Source of the DNA: Castanea sativa
Lineage: Eukaryota > Streptophyta > Magnoliopsida > Fagales > Fagaceae
Reading direction: 5' to 3'
Length of the DNA: 64,000 nucleotides
NCBI RefSeq assembly: GCF_040712315.1
Contig: NC_134017.1
Span: 50,589,636-50,653,635, forward strand
This document shows, piece after piece, positions 10,130 through 23,125 of the stretch (position 1 is the first letter of the stretch; each line of letters begins with the position of its first letter). The notes under the pieces are model-generated. The model was not told the DNA's origin and searched no databases. It was given only the letters and a program-made list of their open reading frames with translations. The translations under genes and the position numbers were made by a program.

Positions 10130-12570
10130 TTGGCGACACCTATTTTATTCTCCATAGATACCACTTTTCAGGACAAAATCGTTTGTTGCCATAGACATTC
10201 ATGTATCTCGCGCCTAAAAATTTGGATTCGGTGGGTGCTTCAATACATTACAATCCTCTCTTTCTCTATTCTCATTAATGGAGTTCCTTATGGGTGCTTC
10301 AAATCTAAAAGAGGCCTTAGGCAAGGGGATATTTGTTCTAGCAGTCAAGGTCTTATCTAGAATGATTGGAAGGGTACGTCATAATGACAGGATCAAGGGG
10401 GTCAAATTATCTCAAGATAGTGAACCAAATACTCATTTAAAATTTGCTGATGATCTATTTATATTTGCCCATGCAAGGGAGATTGATGCAGATGGCATCA
10501 TGGAGTGTATTGATTCATTCTCAGCATGGTCGGACCAAAAGATGAACTTGTCAAAGTCTGTTATCATGTTCAGCAAAAATGTTTCACTGCTGCTTAAAAG
10601 TCGGCTGGCAAATATGTTAGGGATAAATGCCTCAAACAGGAAGGAAAAATATCTTGGGCTCCCTCTAGTCTTGGGCAAGGAGAAAAGGATGGCGCTTCAA
10701 GAGGTTATTGGTAAGGTTAATAGCTGTCTTCAAGGATGGAAAATGAAAACGTTATCTCAAGCAGCGAGAGGGCCTCTTATCAGGTCAATATCTTCATCCA
10801 TTCCTTCTTACCACATGTCTTCCTTCCTTTTGCCAAATGCTATCTGTATGAAACTTGATAGTATTAATAGAAATTTCTGGTGGGGAATAGATGAAAAGAA
10901 ACAAGGGTTGTTTTTAAGAAGTTAAGACTCAATATGCCTCCCTAAATGGGCTGGTGGTATCGGTATTAGGAAAACAGATGATTTGAATAAAGTTTTAGTA
11001 ACTAAATTATCTTGGGAGATGGCAAGTACTTCTGGGAAAAAATGGGTTCAATTCTTTCGGAAGAAATATGTGAAGCATAGAAATTTTATGAAGATGCAAT
11101 GCCCATAACTTGCTTCTTGGGCAGCTATGAGTATATTAAAATGCAGAGATGTCCTTAGCAATGGGCTTTGCCATAAGATTGGGAATGGTTGGGGTACGTG
11201 TATATGAGAAGACCCATGGGTTTCTGAAATCCCAAGATTTATTCCCCACCAGCTCCAATGGCATAAGTAGCAGTGATGTTTATGTGGCTAGTCTCATTGA
11301 CCACGACTCAAGATAATGGAATCGTGGTAAGCTATTCAATTTATTTGGTATGGAGACAAAGATGAAGATCTTTAAGATCAATCTTCCCCATCCCCAACAA
11401 AATGACCAGATTTTTCGGTGTTTATCAAAATCAAGCTCTTTCTAAATCAAGTTAGCTTATATCTCAATCATCCAACCCAAGTTAGCTGGCCCAAGTCCTC
11501 TTGGTATTAAAGAATGGAAAGGTCTATAGAAACTTAAGGTCCATGCCACATTCAAGAATTTCCTATGGAAGATTGCTTGGAGGCTGCTTCCTGTAGATGC
11601 AGAGTAGGAAAAAAAGATTTCATGTCCATCTATTGAGTGCTTCTTATACAAGAATGCAGTTGAGGCAATTGAACATATTTTCCTCTAGTGTCCGTGGACC
11701 TCTCAAGTATGGCTTATGTCTCTATGGCCTTTAAATATGTCTAATTTATCACATATTGATATTATAGAGTGGGTAAAATGTATCATTGACCCCAAAGAAA
11801 AATTTGGAATAAGGGAAGAGGAATCCCAACATTTCCAATTATATGCCTCAATTGTGTGTGACAGGATTTGGATGTTGAGGAATAAGGCGAGATTGGGCGA
11901 AGATATTGGTTCGTCTGTAGAACTAGCCAGGAAAATCCAGAACTTTTTCAACGAACAAAAAGCAGCTTGGGGAGAAGATTGTGGGGAAAAACTAAAATTG
12001 AATGAGTCTAGTTGGACCCCTCCAATTGGTTGGGTGAAATTAAATTTTGATGCTGCAATAGGAGAGAACAAAACATCAATTGCGGTGGTGGGCAAAGACA
12101 ATCATGGCAGAGTTTTTTTTTGGCTTGGATTGACATTTTGGACCCAGGAAGCCCCTTGTGGGGTGAAGCTAAAACGGCCTATGCAGCGGTAAATCAAGCA
12201 GTTGAAACTGGGCTCAAAAGAGTGATAATAGAAGGTGATGCTTGAAATGTTATTGCTCCTCTTAAAGACAAAAAGACATCCTCTCAATGGACTATTGATG
12301 TAATATTGCAGAATATTTTAGCTTTTTGTAAGCTGTTTGATGATGTTTCTTTTTCTTTTGTGAAAAGAGAGAGCAATTCCTTAGCTCATTTGTTAGCCCT
12401 TTAGGCTGCTTTATGTAAAAACTCTGGGCCTGTCTCCATCTCTGATCTGTCCTTGTTAGTGGTTTTAGCTTTGGAAAGAGATGAGCAAAGGCCCATGAGT
12501 TCTTTGTTGTACCCTTTGTGGCTTCTTTTGTGAAATAAAGATGTTTATTCAAAAAAAAAAAAAAAAAAAA
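10130..12570 (+). pseudogene. 5'-truncated L1-type LINE (RT, zinc region, RNase H)
   Basis: Plus-strand remnant of a non-LTR retrotransposon ORF2. Reverse transcriptase similarity starts with FSILINGVPYGCF and KRGLRQGD (frame 1), then shifts frame after a small deletion at about 10340. It continues with HLKFADDLFIFAHA, holding the FADD catalytic motif near 10445, and KYLGLPLVLGKEKRMALQ. The frame stops at 10923 and the zf-RVT-like region has many stops. From 11716 the frame reopens to an RNase H domain beginning GWVKLNFDAAIGEN (12028), which is broken again near 12120. The 3' end is a terminal A-run (12551-12570). The 5' part, including endonuclease, is absent. Not functional. Confidence 0.9.
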
Positions 12571-12834
12571 GACAATGGTCTTGATTAGGGTCAAAACGTA
12601 CTGTATATTAATACATGCAATTTAACTACTGTATGCGGCATGCCCCATAATCAACATATATGATAGAATTCATATTGGCTACAGAATCTGATTTGGGTAC
12701 CATTTTGTCCCCGTTCTCCTTCCCTTGTACCCAAATGTAATGGCTTATAATAAATCTAGATACATAATAAATGTGACAAGCTGTTCTTTTCACAATGGTT
12801 GAAGTGATAGTATGATAGATTGTGACTGATATAT
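12571..12834. other. Short non-coding spacer
   Basis: Between the LINE tail and the next LTR. No gene seen. Confidence 0.4.
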
Positions 12835-13744
12835 TGTTAGGGTAATATATTTATGTATTTAATATATTTTATAACAAAACACATTTTTCTTATAATTGGA
12901 TAGCGTTTAAGTGGTGTTAAAAATATCATAACAAGTGGTATTATTGAAGATATGAAAATTACTCAAGAATCAATACAAGAAAATCTAAAATCGGTAGTCT
13001 CGATACTTAACTCGACACCTTCAATCTATCGAGCTAAAATGAATCCCGATACCTATCTCAATACTTCTCGATCTACCAAGATTCGATAATTTTGAAATAC
13101 GAGATCTGTTTTCAACCCATGATGACAAGGTCTTTCTAGGGTTTCATGGTGTAGGTTTCTAGAGTATATAAAAGCTATCTTTTACTACTGTTATCATTCA
13201 TGCATAGATATACAAGGACCTAGAGAAGCACATATTGAGATACACGCTTCATAAGAGTTGTTGCGACTTCTTGTGTGTCTTAGGGTTTTGTACCAAGCTA
13301 CTTTAAGATCTACAAGCATGGATTGAAGAACTTTGCATCAAACAGCAACAATCAAGTTACTATGCTGTTAGTCATGCACTCGAATCCATGCAAAGAGAAG
13401 TCTCTACATGAACAAATCTAATTGAAGATTAGAAAAAATGTTCAACTGTAAGTTGGTATTTTGGAATAAGCCAATAGAATAAGATTCCTTATACTTGTAA
13501 CTATTTGTTTTTTAATTAGTGGATTCTTCGGAAATGATGCCTTGAAATTTACCTAGTGGGGCTTTTGCAAACAAAGGTTTTTCTCATTCATAAGCAATTT
13601 ACCATTTAAGATTTAATTTTCGCTACACTCTAATTTAGATTGGTAATTTTTTATGTTCTGATTTAATTTGCATATAATTTGATCTAATTAATCAATTTGG
13701 GTAATTGGTTAATTAATTGAAGCCAATAAATTTTTAACCCATCA
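12835..13744 (+). mobile_element. Probable solo LTR, 910 bp
   Basis: Starts TGTTAGGGTAATAT and ends TTTTTAACCCATCA, flanked by TATAT on both sides (12830-12834 and 13745-13749). It holds a TATA box GTATATAAAAGC near 13163 followed by a transcribed-leader-like region. The target duplication is AT-rich and so weak evidence, but TG...CA ends plus an internal TATA fit an LTR. Confidence 0.55.
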
Positions 13745-14031
13745 TATATAATAAAAGGAATATCAGTAATAATTCGATATTAAAATGATTTTGTACTAAT
13801 CACAGTTTGCCAACTAATATACAGTAAAAAATAGTAATCGCAATTCATTCATCACAAGCTGGCCTGAATATAATAGTGATTATTAACACTAGTACTAGTT
13901 TGCACTCACATAAAGATAATGACGTTTTCCAGTCACTCCTTTAACATTTATTTCCTTATAATGTCTTTAAGGGTAATCATATACAAATTAATACATGTGT
14001 AATATGTTCAAATACTTTTATCTTCCTCCTT

Positions 14032-17000
14032 TTAGATCCTCATGGCATCCACGTACGATTTGCCATGGAGTTCACGAGAAAAAAATCCCTTGAAGTAATC
14101 TGCAACCCCTATTCTTTTGAATAATGCAGGTCTCTCTGGCTTAACAAGGCTTGGTGCCGGTCCCATATCCCCATCCAGCTTTGGGCTGTAAAATGTAGCT
14201 ATAGAGAGTCTTTCACGTTCTGAATTAACTGTTGCTCGATGTTCGATGCTACGGTATATACCGTTTGTCACAATCTGGCAAACCACAATTAGCTAGTTTG
14301 AGCTCCCATGATTAAATACAGAAGCTCTGTGAATTATTGTCCTCCTTATATATATATATATATATTTGATGAATCCTCCTTATATTTAATATATTATATA
14401 TTAGATCTGTATTCTATCTTATAACATGTAGACTTACGGTGATGTAGACTTACGGTGATATATGAAATAGAAAACATATCTATTCGATGCATTAGATGCA
14501 AACTCCTGACATTTATTTATTTATTTTCCTTAAAATCATTGGTGAGGATTAGCTCTATATGTGCATAACCTTTGTGCATATACTTTTTACGCATTAAAAA
14601 CATTATTTATACTCAAAAAAAGAATTCAAGATATTCGAAGGGGGTGACGTCCCTTGATTTGGTTTTTGACGAGATATGAAAGTTGATTACGACAAGTCAA
14701 TTACACAAAGACAATGTTATGCCATATAGGTACCTCCAAAATATCTCCGATGTTGACAACAAAAGCATTATGCGGCGGTTTCACGGGAATCCACATCCCA
14801 TTTTGTCTAATCTGGAGACCTTCCATTTCATTGACTTGTAGAAGGATTGTTAGACCAACGGCATCAGAGTGAGAATTGAGGCCAATAGCAAGCTCTGGTT
14901 GGGGACATGGAGGATAATAGTTCAACCTCATCGCTTGATGCCCTTCTTCAAACAACACTATCATATCCACGGTTTCCATTTTGAGAGCTTTTGCCATGAG
15001 GTCAAGGATTTTCATGGCAAGAGCTTTCAAGTCACGAGAGTAAGCTTCTAAGGTATCTCTACATTCAAAGAACGTATGGCTCAATCCTTAGTAGAAGGTT
15101 AACCAAAATTGGAGTACTTTTCCAAAGCAACAACAAATTGATTTGATTTATGGATAGATCCTATAATTAGTTGCTGTATACAAACACTACTGCAAAAATT
15201 TATAGAATATTTTGAAAGTACAACTCCCTCTGCTCATATGAAAAGTTTGTCATGTCATGAATTTAATTAGCAGCACTTAATAATATTTGAGGAGTACAAA
15301 TTCATTGTACTCTCAAAGTATCTATAATTACCGTACTATTGCTCGCCTGTAGTTGTTGCTGTATTAAAAAAGGACTATAAAAGAACGGTAATGATAGAAA
15401 CCAAACATCTTTCACAACCGCTTCCATGATTTGTTTTTATTTAACATGAACTCCTCACTGACACCGTTATTATTATGTACTAATCACAACAGATCATATT
15501 ATAATATTCTAATCTTGGAATAAAGTTAATTTGTTATTTGGCACAAGTATCTCATATTGTGTTAGTATTTAGTTGGTTGTTAATATTCTAGTCTTAAAAT
15601 AAAGTTGATTATTAATAGTGTGAATTTATCAATTCTATCTTATATATATTGCATACGTAATTGGGAGAGAGAGAACCTGAATGGAAGAGGGAGCTTGGGA
15701 AACAAATGAGGCTTCCTCAAATGGACAGGAAGTGTGATCATGTAAAACATGTCTGCCCAATCGAGCTTCTGCTCCTCAGACACAACAAAGGCTTGCCCAA
15801 AACCCTCTATATCTCCAGTTTGTTGCGAAAACATCTTCTTCTCTTCCATCGGAAGATTAAAGAATTCTTGAATGCCTGACTTCACATTCTCCAACAGTGA
15901 AATGTTCACCCCATGGTTTATTAACTACAATCAATCAATCTTTAGTTAAAGCCGAATATTAAGGAGATACGAAGAAATGATATTGAAAATTGAAATACTC
16001 TTCTTACTTAATTTGGTAAAATTACATTTTTTGTTTTTAATTCTATAATTTAGGAGGTGTAATAAATTAAGGTTCTCATAGAGTTTAAAATCAATAATTT
16101 TAAAAAGTAAAAAATTAAACCTATAGTTTCAGGATTAATTAGAAACTAAACCATCAGCTTATATTAAATCACAAAGACAATGTCATACCATTCAAATGAG
16201 TTGGGATTTAATTTATTACTTCATTTATTCTTAAGGTTTAATTGAAAATGAATTTTGTATAAATAGAGTTTTTCTATTCTATATGAATATTGGAAATAAT
16301 TCTTATTACTACCATGCAAAAGTGGCACACGCACAGAACAATTGAGGGAGGAAATTGTTTGCTAGTTATGATTAGTAAATTTAATCTTAGAATTTTTATT
16401 TATATTTGGTTAAGTACAATAAAAATGATTATGACGTCTTTAATTTTGACGAGGTGAGCCAAGTCCGTGTTGATTTGCATTACATGTGATGATACCCATT
16501 TATATATCTAGCCCACTTGTTTTAGGTGACTTTCTTTTTGTGTGTCATTTAATAAATTTTTAAAGAGTAATATTTTTAAAAAAAAAAACTATTAGATTAC
16601 ATGTTCTTTAAATTATTATAACATATGTCAAATTTTGTATGAATTAGATATTGTTTACTATTGAAATTTAAACAATTTATCATGCTCAAAGTTGCACGTG
16701 TGTGTGTAAACGACCTAAGTTTGAATCTCCCTCTCTCCCAATTAAGATGTATAAAACAAAATGAAAAAGAAAAGAAAAGGTGTTACAAGTAAATCATAGT
16801 GTTTTGTATATTGGTGTGAATCGGAACCACCAATTCAATGAAACCCAACCCAATGCTTCAAGTTGATTTTTGTGGGTTGGTGGGTGGGGTTGTGTTGGAA
16901 TTTTATATTAAGTCTAAGTTTGGGTTGGGTTTCGACTTTGGGTTGATAGTTTTTTCAACCATCTTACTTCTCACCATATATATGCTTACTATATTTCACT

Positions 17001-18581
17001 TATTGTCATTTTTTTTCCTGTTTCATTTATTTGGTATTTTGATAATTATTTTGAATGAATTTGAAAAAAATAATATAATTTAAGAATAATTTTTTAATTG
17101 TAATAATTTATTGAAAAAAGTAATTAAATATTTGATAAAAGTTCAACTATATTCAAGTGATAAACATCTAAATACAACCTACTGACCCAACTCAACCTAA
17201 CCAAACCTGACTAATATGGTGTGGTTGGATTGGTTTCAACACATGTGATGAGTTGGGTTGGGTGGGGTTGAAAATTTCTCATCCCAACATGCTTGGGTTT
17301 GATTGCAAAACCTTGCAACCCAATATAACCATTGACATTTCTAGTTAAATTACTTTTTTTCAATAGAAATAAAATTAGATTGCTTGAAATTATTTATTTT
17401 TATTATTCACGGTTGGCTAGCATGTGGTCTCCCCCCCCCCCCCCAAAAAAAGAGATAATAATTGTGGGGGTAAAATGGTCAAAACATGAATTTGGGCCTT
17501 AGGCCTGATTTGGTGATATGAGCCTGTCTGAGCAGAGACTTTGGGACCCACAAGCCAACTCGTGCCAGAGAGATTGGTGAGGTTGTCCGAGGAGAGGCAT
17601 CTCCTCGAACAAGTCGAAATAAAGATCGTATGACACGTCATGATGTTTGGGGAGAGAACTCCGGAAGGTTTGGTGGGTAAAGATGTGTTTCACATAGTTA
17701 TAGAGAGGAAGAACGTATGAGAAATATTTAGGGAAAAAGGCTGCTACCACCACATTAAAGACCCTACACCTACCTCCCTGGCCGCATTAATGGAGAAATG
17801 ACCTTTGAACAGTAATGTTCAGCCTTCCAGCTATTGTTTGAAGATATCAAGAAGGTGGTGGATGTGACAAGTATCTAATAAGGTAATTTGTGATACACAT
17901 AGAGGATAAATGGAAGAAGAAAAATGATATAAAAGGGAAAGAAAGGGCATCGGAAGGGGGGAAACATGAAAGAAAAGAAAGAAAGAGAGTATTGTATACT
18001 TCACCTTCAATTCTAGTCTATAATTCAAGGAAAGAATAGCAATATAAGGCTTCCTCGGCTTACGTCTGAGGAGGATTTCTCACTATTTTCATCCTTTGAT
18101 TGTGTGTGAAGTGGTAATCTAGCCTTCCATCTGTAGTCCAATATCCGTAAGACCTAGGTTTCAAGTCTACACTCTACAAATTTGATTGTATAAGGGCATT
18201 TAGGCCTGAGCCCATCACGCGTTAGGGTCTGGGTACCAATTGTGCGCTTACAATAATAATAATAATAATAATAAATAAATAAGAACTTCATGAATGAAAG
18301 AAATTTGAAATTATTAGATAGCTTAGAAATTCTCTTTTGGACCGCTTTAGGGTTGGACCTTTCATTAGGCAAGGCCATTGCGTAAGAGCATTCACATTTG
18401 GAATGGCATATGCCATATGTTGATAGTATTTAGCATCTAAGCCCTAAAACCTCCCAACAGCCGGTCTTGCAAAACCTAACTATTGCAAAAAAAAAAATCA
18501 ATTATGTTACAGTACGATTCTAAATGTAGAATTGCACTGTAGCACAATTGTAAAACTAAATAATATTTTTTTTATTCACAT

Positions 18582-18657
<76 letters not shown>

Positions 18658-21600
18658 ATTTTCTCTTCTTTGTTTCTCATCTCCTTTCTCTTTCCACAAC
18701 GGCCTCTCTCTCTCTCATCACACCTCTCTCTCACAGTGGGCTATTCTGGCGTCGGTCATGGGTCTGACGTGGGTCTGGCGGTAGCTTGGATCTGGTGGTG
18801 CCGTGGGTCTAGTGGTTTAGCCACACAATGTCAAAATAGTAAAAGCCACACAACAGAAAATGAAGGGATGCAGGAAAAAAAAAGGAGAGGTATTTTGGAA
18901 GACATTAGAGAGTGAAATCAACTCAGATTAGTGAAGAGAAAAAGCATACCTTAGCCGATTAAACTCGTGGGTAAGTGTGAGCATTAACAGTAGATCGGAT
19001 CGGAGGGGAGGTGGAGAAGCACCAAGCCACAAACAAAGAGAGAGATGAGAGAGGGAGATTGAGAGTGAAAACGGTATGGGTAAAATTTTGAATTTGTGAT
19101 CTGTGTATTCAGATTTGTAGCGATGAGCTTTTGCAGTGATGGGTTTTGCAGCGATGTTGGCAGCGTGTTTTGCAGTGATGGGTTGCTCAAGATCGCTGCC
19201 AATGGATTTGATGTGGCAGTGATTTGGTGGTTTTTTTTTTTTTTTCTTAATTTGGGTTTTTGGTTCCAGTGAGATTTTGGTGGGTGGTGGGCAATGTTGG
19301 CGTGGTGGGCATGGTGGTGATGATTGGGTTGTTTGGTTGTTGAGAGAGGAACAGAGACTCAAAGAGGCAAGGACAGAGATGAAGAGAAAGGAGTGATAGA
19401 TAATTTGTTTATTATTTATTATAAAATTTATATTATTTTAGTATGTGGTATTGTAAAATAAAAGTTGGGATGTTGAGAATATTGTAAAATAGTATGTTAT
19501 AATTGATAAAATAGCTTTTTGAGATGGTTAAATAAGATATGATAGAATTTTGGGATGAGGATGCTCTAAAGCCCCAAGTGGAAGGGGCCCCAAAATTTTA
19601 GAAAAGAAGGGTTGTAGGAAAAAAAAATAGTTTTAAATGAAATCCAAAAAATATGATACATCCTTGGGACCAAAGAATAAAAAATCTGGTATATTCTAAT
19701 AAACATTGGTACCCCAAAAAAATTTCTGGTTTAAACAAAATCAATTTTCTCAAAAATAACATCAGTAACCTCTAGACAAACCAAAATTCAACTAGATAAA
19801 ATACAAATCCGATCTAAAAGATTAATCACAAAACAATCACAAATTAAAAATCTCAAATCCCTAAAATCTACTCATATTAATGTTTCTCTCTCTCACTCTT
19901 GCTCTCTGCCTCTCTACCACAACTTTTGCTCTTTGCCTCTCTTATTCTTTCTCTCCACTAGTCTTACTCTTAAATCCTTCTGTTGCTAGTTCAGGCTTCC
20001 TCTGATCTGATCACATACTCTCTAAGCACTGTTTTATTCTTTCTTTGAGTTTCTCTTTCTAATTTGATTTTTTCTACTGCATTATGCATAGGCCTATCCA
20101 TGGGTCGGGTCGGATCGGGTTTGGGCTCAACCTGCATCCGACCTAACCAGATCGAGTGGACATAATTTCAACCCGCCGTCGACCAAGAGGATGATTGGTT
20201 CGGACGGGTTGGAACAACAACGAGCGGCGGTCAGGTTCAGTTGGAGCCGAGATCTGGAAAATAGAGCAAACCGACGAGAAAATGATGAAAATCGGCTAAA
20301 ATCCTTTGAGATTTTGCTGGAAATAGCAAAGATCTTAACTAGATTTGGCGAAATCTCGCTGAATATAGCCAAGAACTCAACTAGATCTAGCGAAATCTCG
20401 TTGGATTTAGCCAAAAAACATCTCAAAATTCGCCGGATGATGAAAATTGACCAAATCTTTGGAGGTTTCGCTGGAAATAACCAAGATCTCGACTAGATCT
20501 GGTGAAATCTCATCGGATCTAGCCAAGAACTCGACTAGATCTAGCGAAATCTCACCGGATCTAGCTAAAAAACATCTCAAAACTTGCCGGATTTATCAAA
20601 TATCACTGGAATATTTGTGGGTCGGTCGGATCGGGTTTCTCGGATTTTGAAGAAGGAGAACCAATGTCCGACCCGTCAAAGTCGAGTTCTGGAGGAAGCA
20701 AACCATCACCGATTGTTGGAGAAGTCAGTTCGGTCGACAACAGGTTGGGTGCAGTCGGCAGAGGCGGGTGGGTCGGGTCCCGCGGTTGATTGGATGGCCC
20801 TAATTATGCAGATTCTATGTTTTTACTGTGGGTGGAGTCTTGTCTAATAAGACTTCTAGATAGGGCCGTGGGCCTACTTGAGTGCCTGTGTTCTGGTTGG
20901 GGCCGCTGTGCCTTGAAGTTTTAGTTTTAAATTCTTGCATTTTTTTTTTTTTTTTGGTTATATGTAGTAGGATCTTTTTTCTTTTTCTTTTTTGGGGGTG
21001 AGTCTTATCTAATAAGACTTGTGTGGCTGTGGGTGGAGTTGTACGCTGGGCCTTGAAGTTTTAGTTTTAAATTCTTGCGTTTATTTTTTATTTTTTGGTT
21101 ATATATAGTGTGTTTGGAATGATGAAATTTGTCAGCTTATTATACTAATTAGCTTTTTTTGTTACTATTCATGGGTCTCACTGCACTTTTTAATAGTATT
21201 TATGGGTCTTATTGCACTTTTTGATACTATTTATGGGTCCCACTGTACTATTTCAGCTAATTTTTACCTTCATCTACAATACTTTCAGGAAAAAAGTTTT
21301 TAGTTTCAGTAAAATAAGCGGATCTTAAACAGACCTGTAGTAGGATCTATTTTGTTTTTTTGGAGGTGAGTCTTATCTAATAAGACTTGTGTGGCTGTGG
21401 GTGGAGTTGTACACTTGTACTTCTGGTTGGCTTTAATTTTTTTTTTTGTGCTTATATGTATTTATTTATACAGGTTGAGATTGCTAGATACTTGTTATCA
21501 TTTGGTGAAATTACAATAGTACTTTTTATATATATCAAGTTCATTGCTCTACACTTGAAGTTATTTTTTATTTCAATCATTATAAATATATTGTTTGATT

Positions 21601-22133
21601 AGAAATGTCTACTAGAAAATATGCATCTACATATGAAAAAATTAAAAAAAGAAAAAAATAAGAAATATTAATCTTGAATCTTTTCTCAAACATGTTGTTT
21701 ATTATGATATTGATGGTTTAGATTTATTTCCAAAGTTAAAGGTTTTAAAAGAAATTTTACAAATAAAAAAATATACTCTAGTTGACATACTAAATTATAT
21801 AAAAATGTTGGATTCATTTCCATATATATGCATTACTTATTAAATTTTACTAACAATACCAGTTACAGTTGCTTCTACCGAAAGACGTTTTTCAAAATTA
21901 AAATTAACAAAATCATATCTAAGATAAAAAATGTCTCAAGAAAGATTAAGTAAATTAGCTATATTATCGATTGAATATGAGATGTTAGAAGAACTTGAAT
22001 ATAAAAATTTAATTAGTTAATTTGCATATTAAAAAGTAAGAGAAATAAAACCCTCTAAATAAATAATTTAAGACACATGATGCAAAATTGGACTACAATT
22101 GTATAATCTAATTAGATTTCTCTAAACTTTACC

Positions 22134-22185
<52 letters not shown>

Positions 22186-22409
22186 CATACATACATATAT
22201 ATATATATATATGACTTATAAAATTGATTTTTTCTTTTTTAGTTATACAAAAAGAAGCTCATAAATATAAAATCATTCAAACTATCTCTTTCTCTATTTT
22301 TATATATAGTGTTAGATATATGATTTTTTTTTTTTTTTTATATTGGACTCTTGGTTTTCTACATTAAATTAACTAATTTGGCACAAAAATTAATTTTTTT
22401 TATTAGATG

Positions 22410-22460
<51 letters not shown>

Positions 22461-23082
22461 ACTTATAAATTTGAATTGTTTTTAGTTCTATAAAAAAAGG
22501 CTCATTAATATAAAAGCATTAAAAAATTATGTTTTTTATGATTTACTTATATTGAACTCCTAGTTTTTTACATAGATGACTTATAAACTTGAACTGTTTT
22601 TAGTTCTATAAAAAAAAAATGCTCATTAATATAAAAGCATTCAAAAATTATTTTTTTTATAATTTACTTATATTAAACTCCTTGTTTTTTACACTAAATT
22701 AACTCATTTGGCATAAAAATTTAAAAACTTAAATTAAATGGCACATATGTCGCAAAATTAAACTCTAATTGAAATCTAATTTTTACATTGAATTAATTTA
22801 GTTGGCACAAAAATTTAAAAATTTAAATTAGATGACACACGTGGCGCAACATTAGACTCTAATTGAATTTCAATTTAAAATCTAATTGAATTTTCTCTTA
22901 GTTTTACCTATTATTATTATATATAGATAATATAAAAATATTGAATAAATATTAATTTAATTAATACATAATTATTTTTAAAAAAATCTCATTTTAGTTC
23001 TCGGCTAAAGCCCTAAAATATTATAGAAGGATTAATCCCATCATAGTTTCACTTTTGAGGTATATTATAGAAGGATTAACCC

Positions 23083-23125
<43 letters not shown>

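Larger units (their letters stand above)
15925..23122 (-). other. Intron 1 of the dioxygenase gene, 7.2 kb, transposon-filled
   Basis: Donor GTCTCTCTC immediately at a (CT)n tract (23091-23121 on the plus strand as GA) and acceptor TTGATTGTAG at 15925. Introns 2 (15059-15676) and 3 (14275-14733) are ordinary in size. Intron 1 contains a complete solo LTR, a GAGCAT-type element, a 42-bp tandem array, triplicated 165-bp repeats with a MITE and a decayed hAT-type transposase remnant. Confidence 0.85.

Noticed and set aside
16850..17280. GGGTTGGGTT motifs considered as interstitial telomere repeats
   Set aside because: The plant telomere unit TTTAGGG is not present in tandem.
18532..18915. 127-codon ORF with a long Ser-Leu repeat
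   Set aside because: Product of the (CT)n microsatellite.
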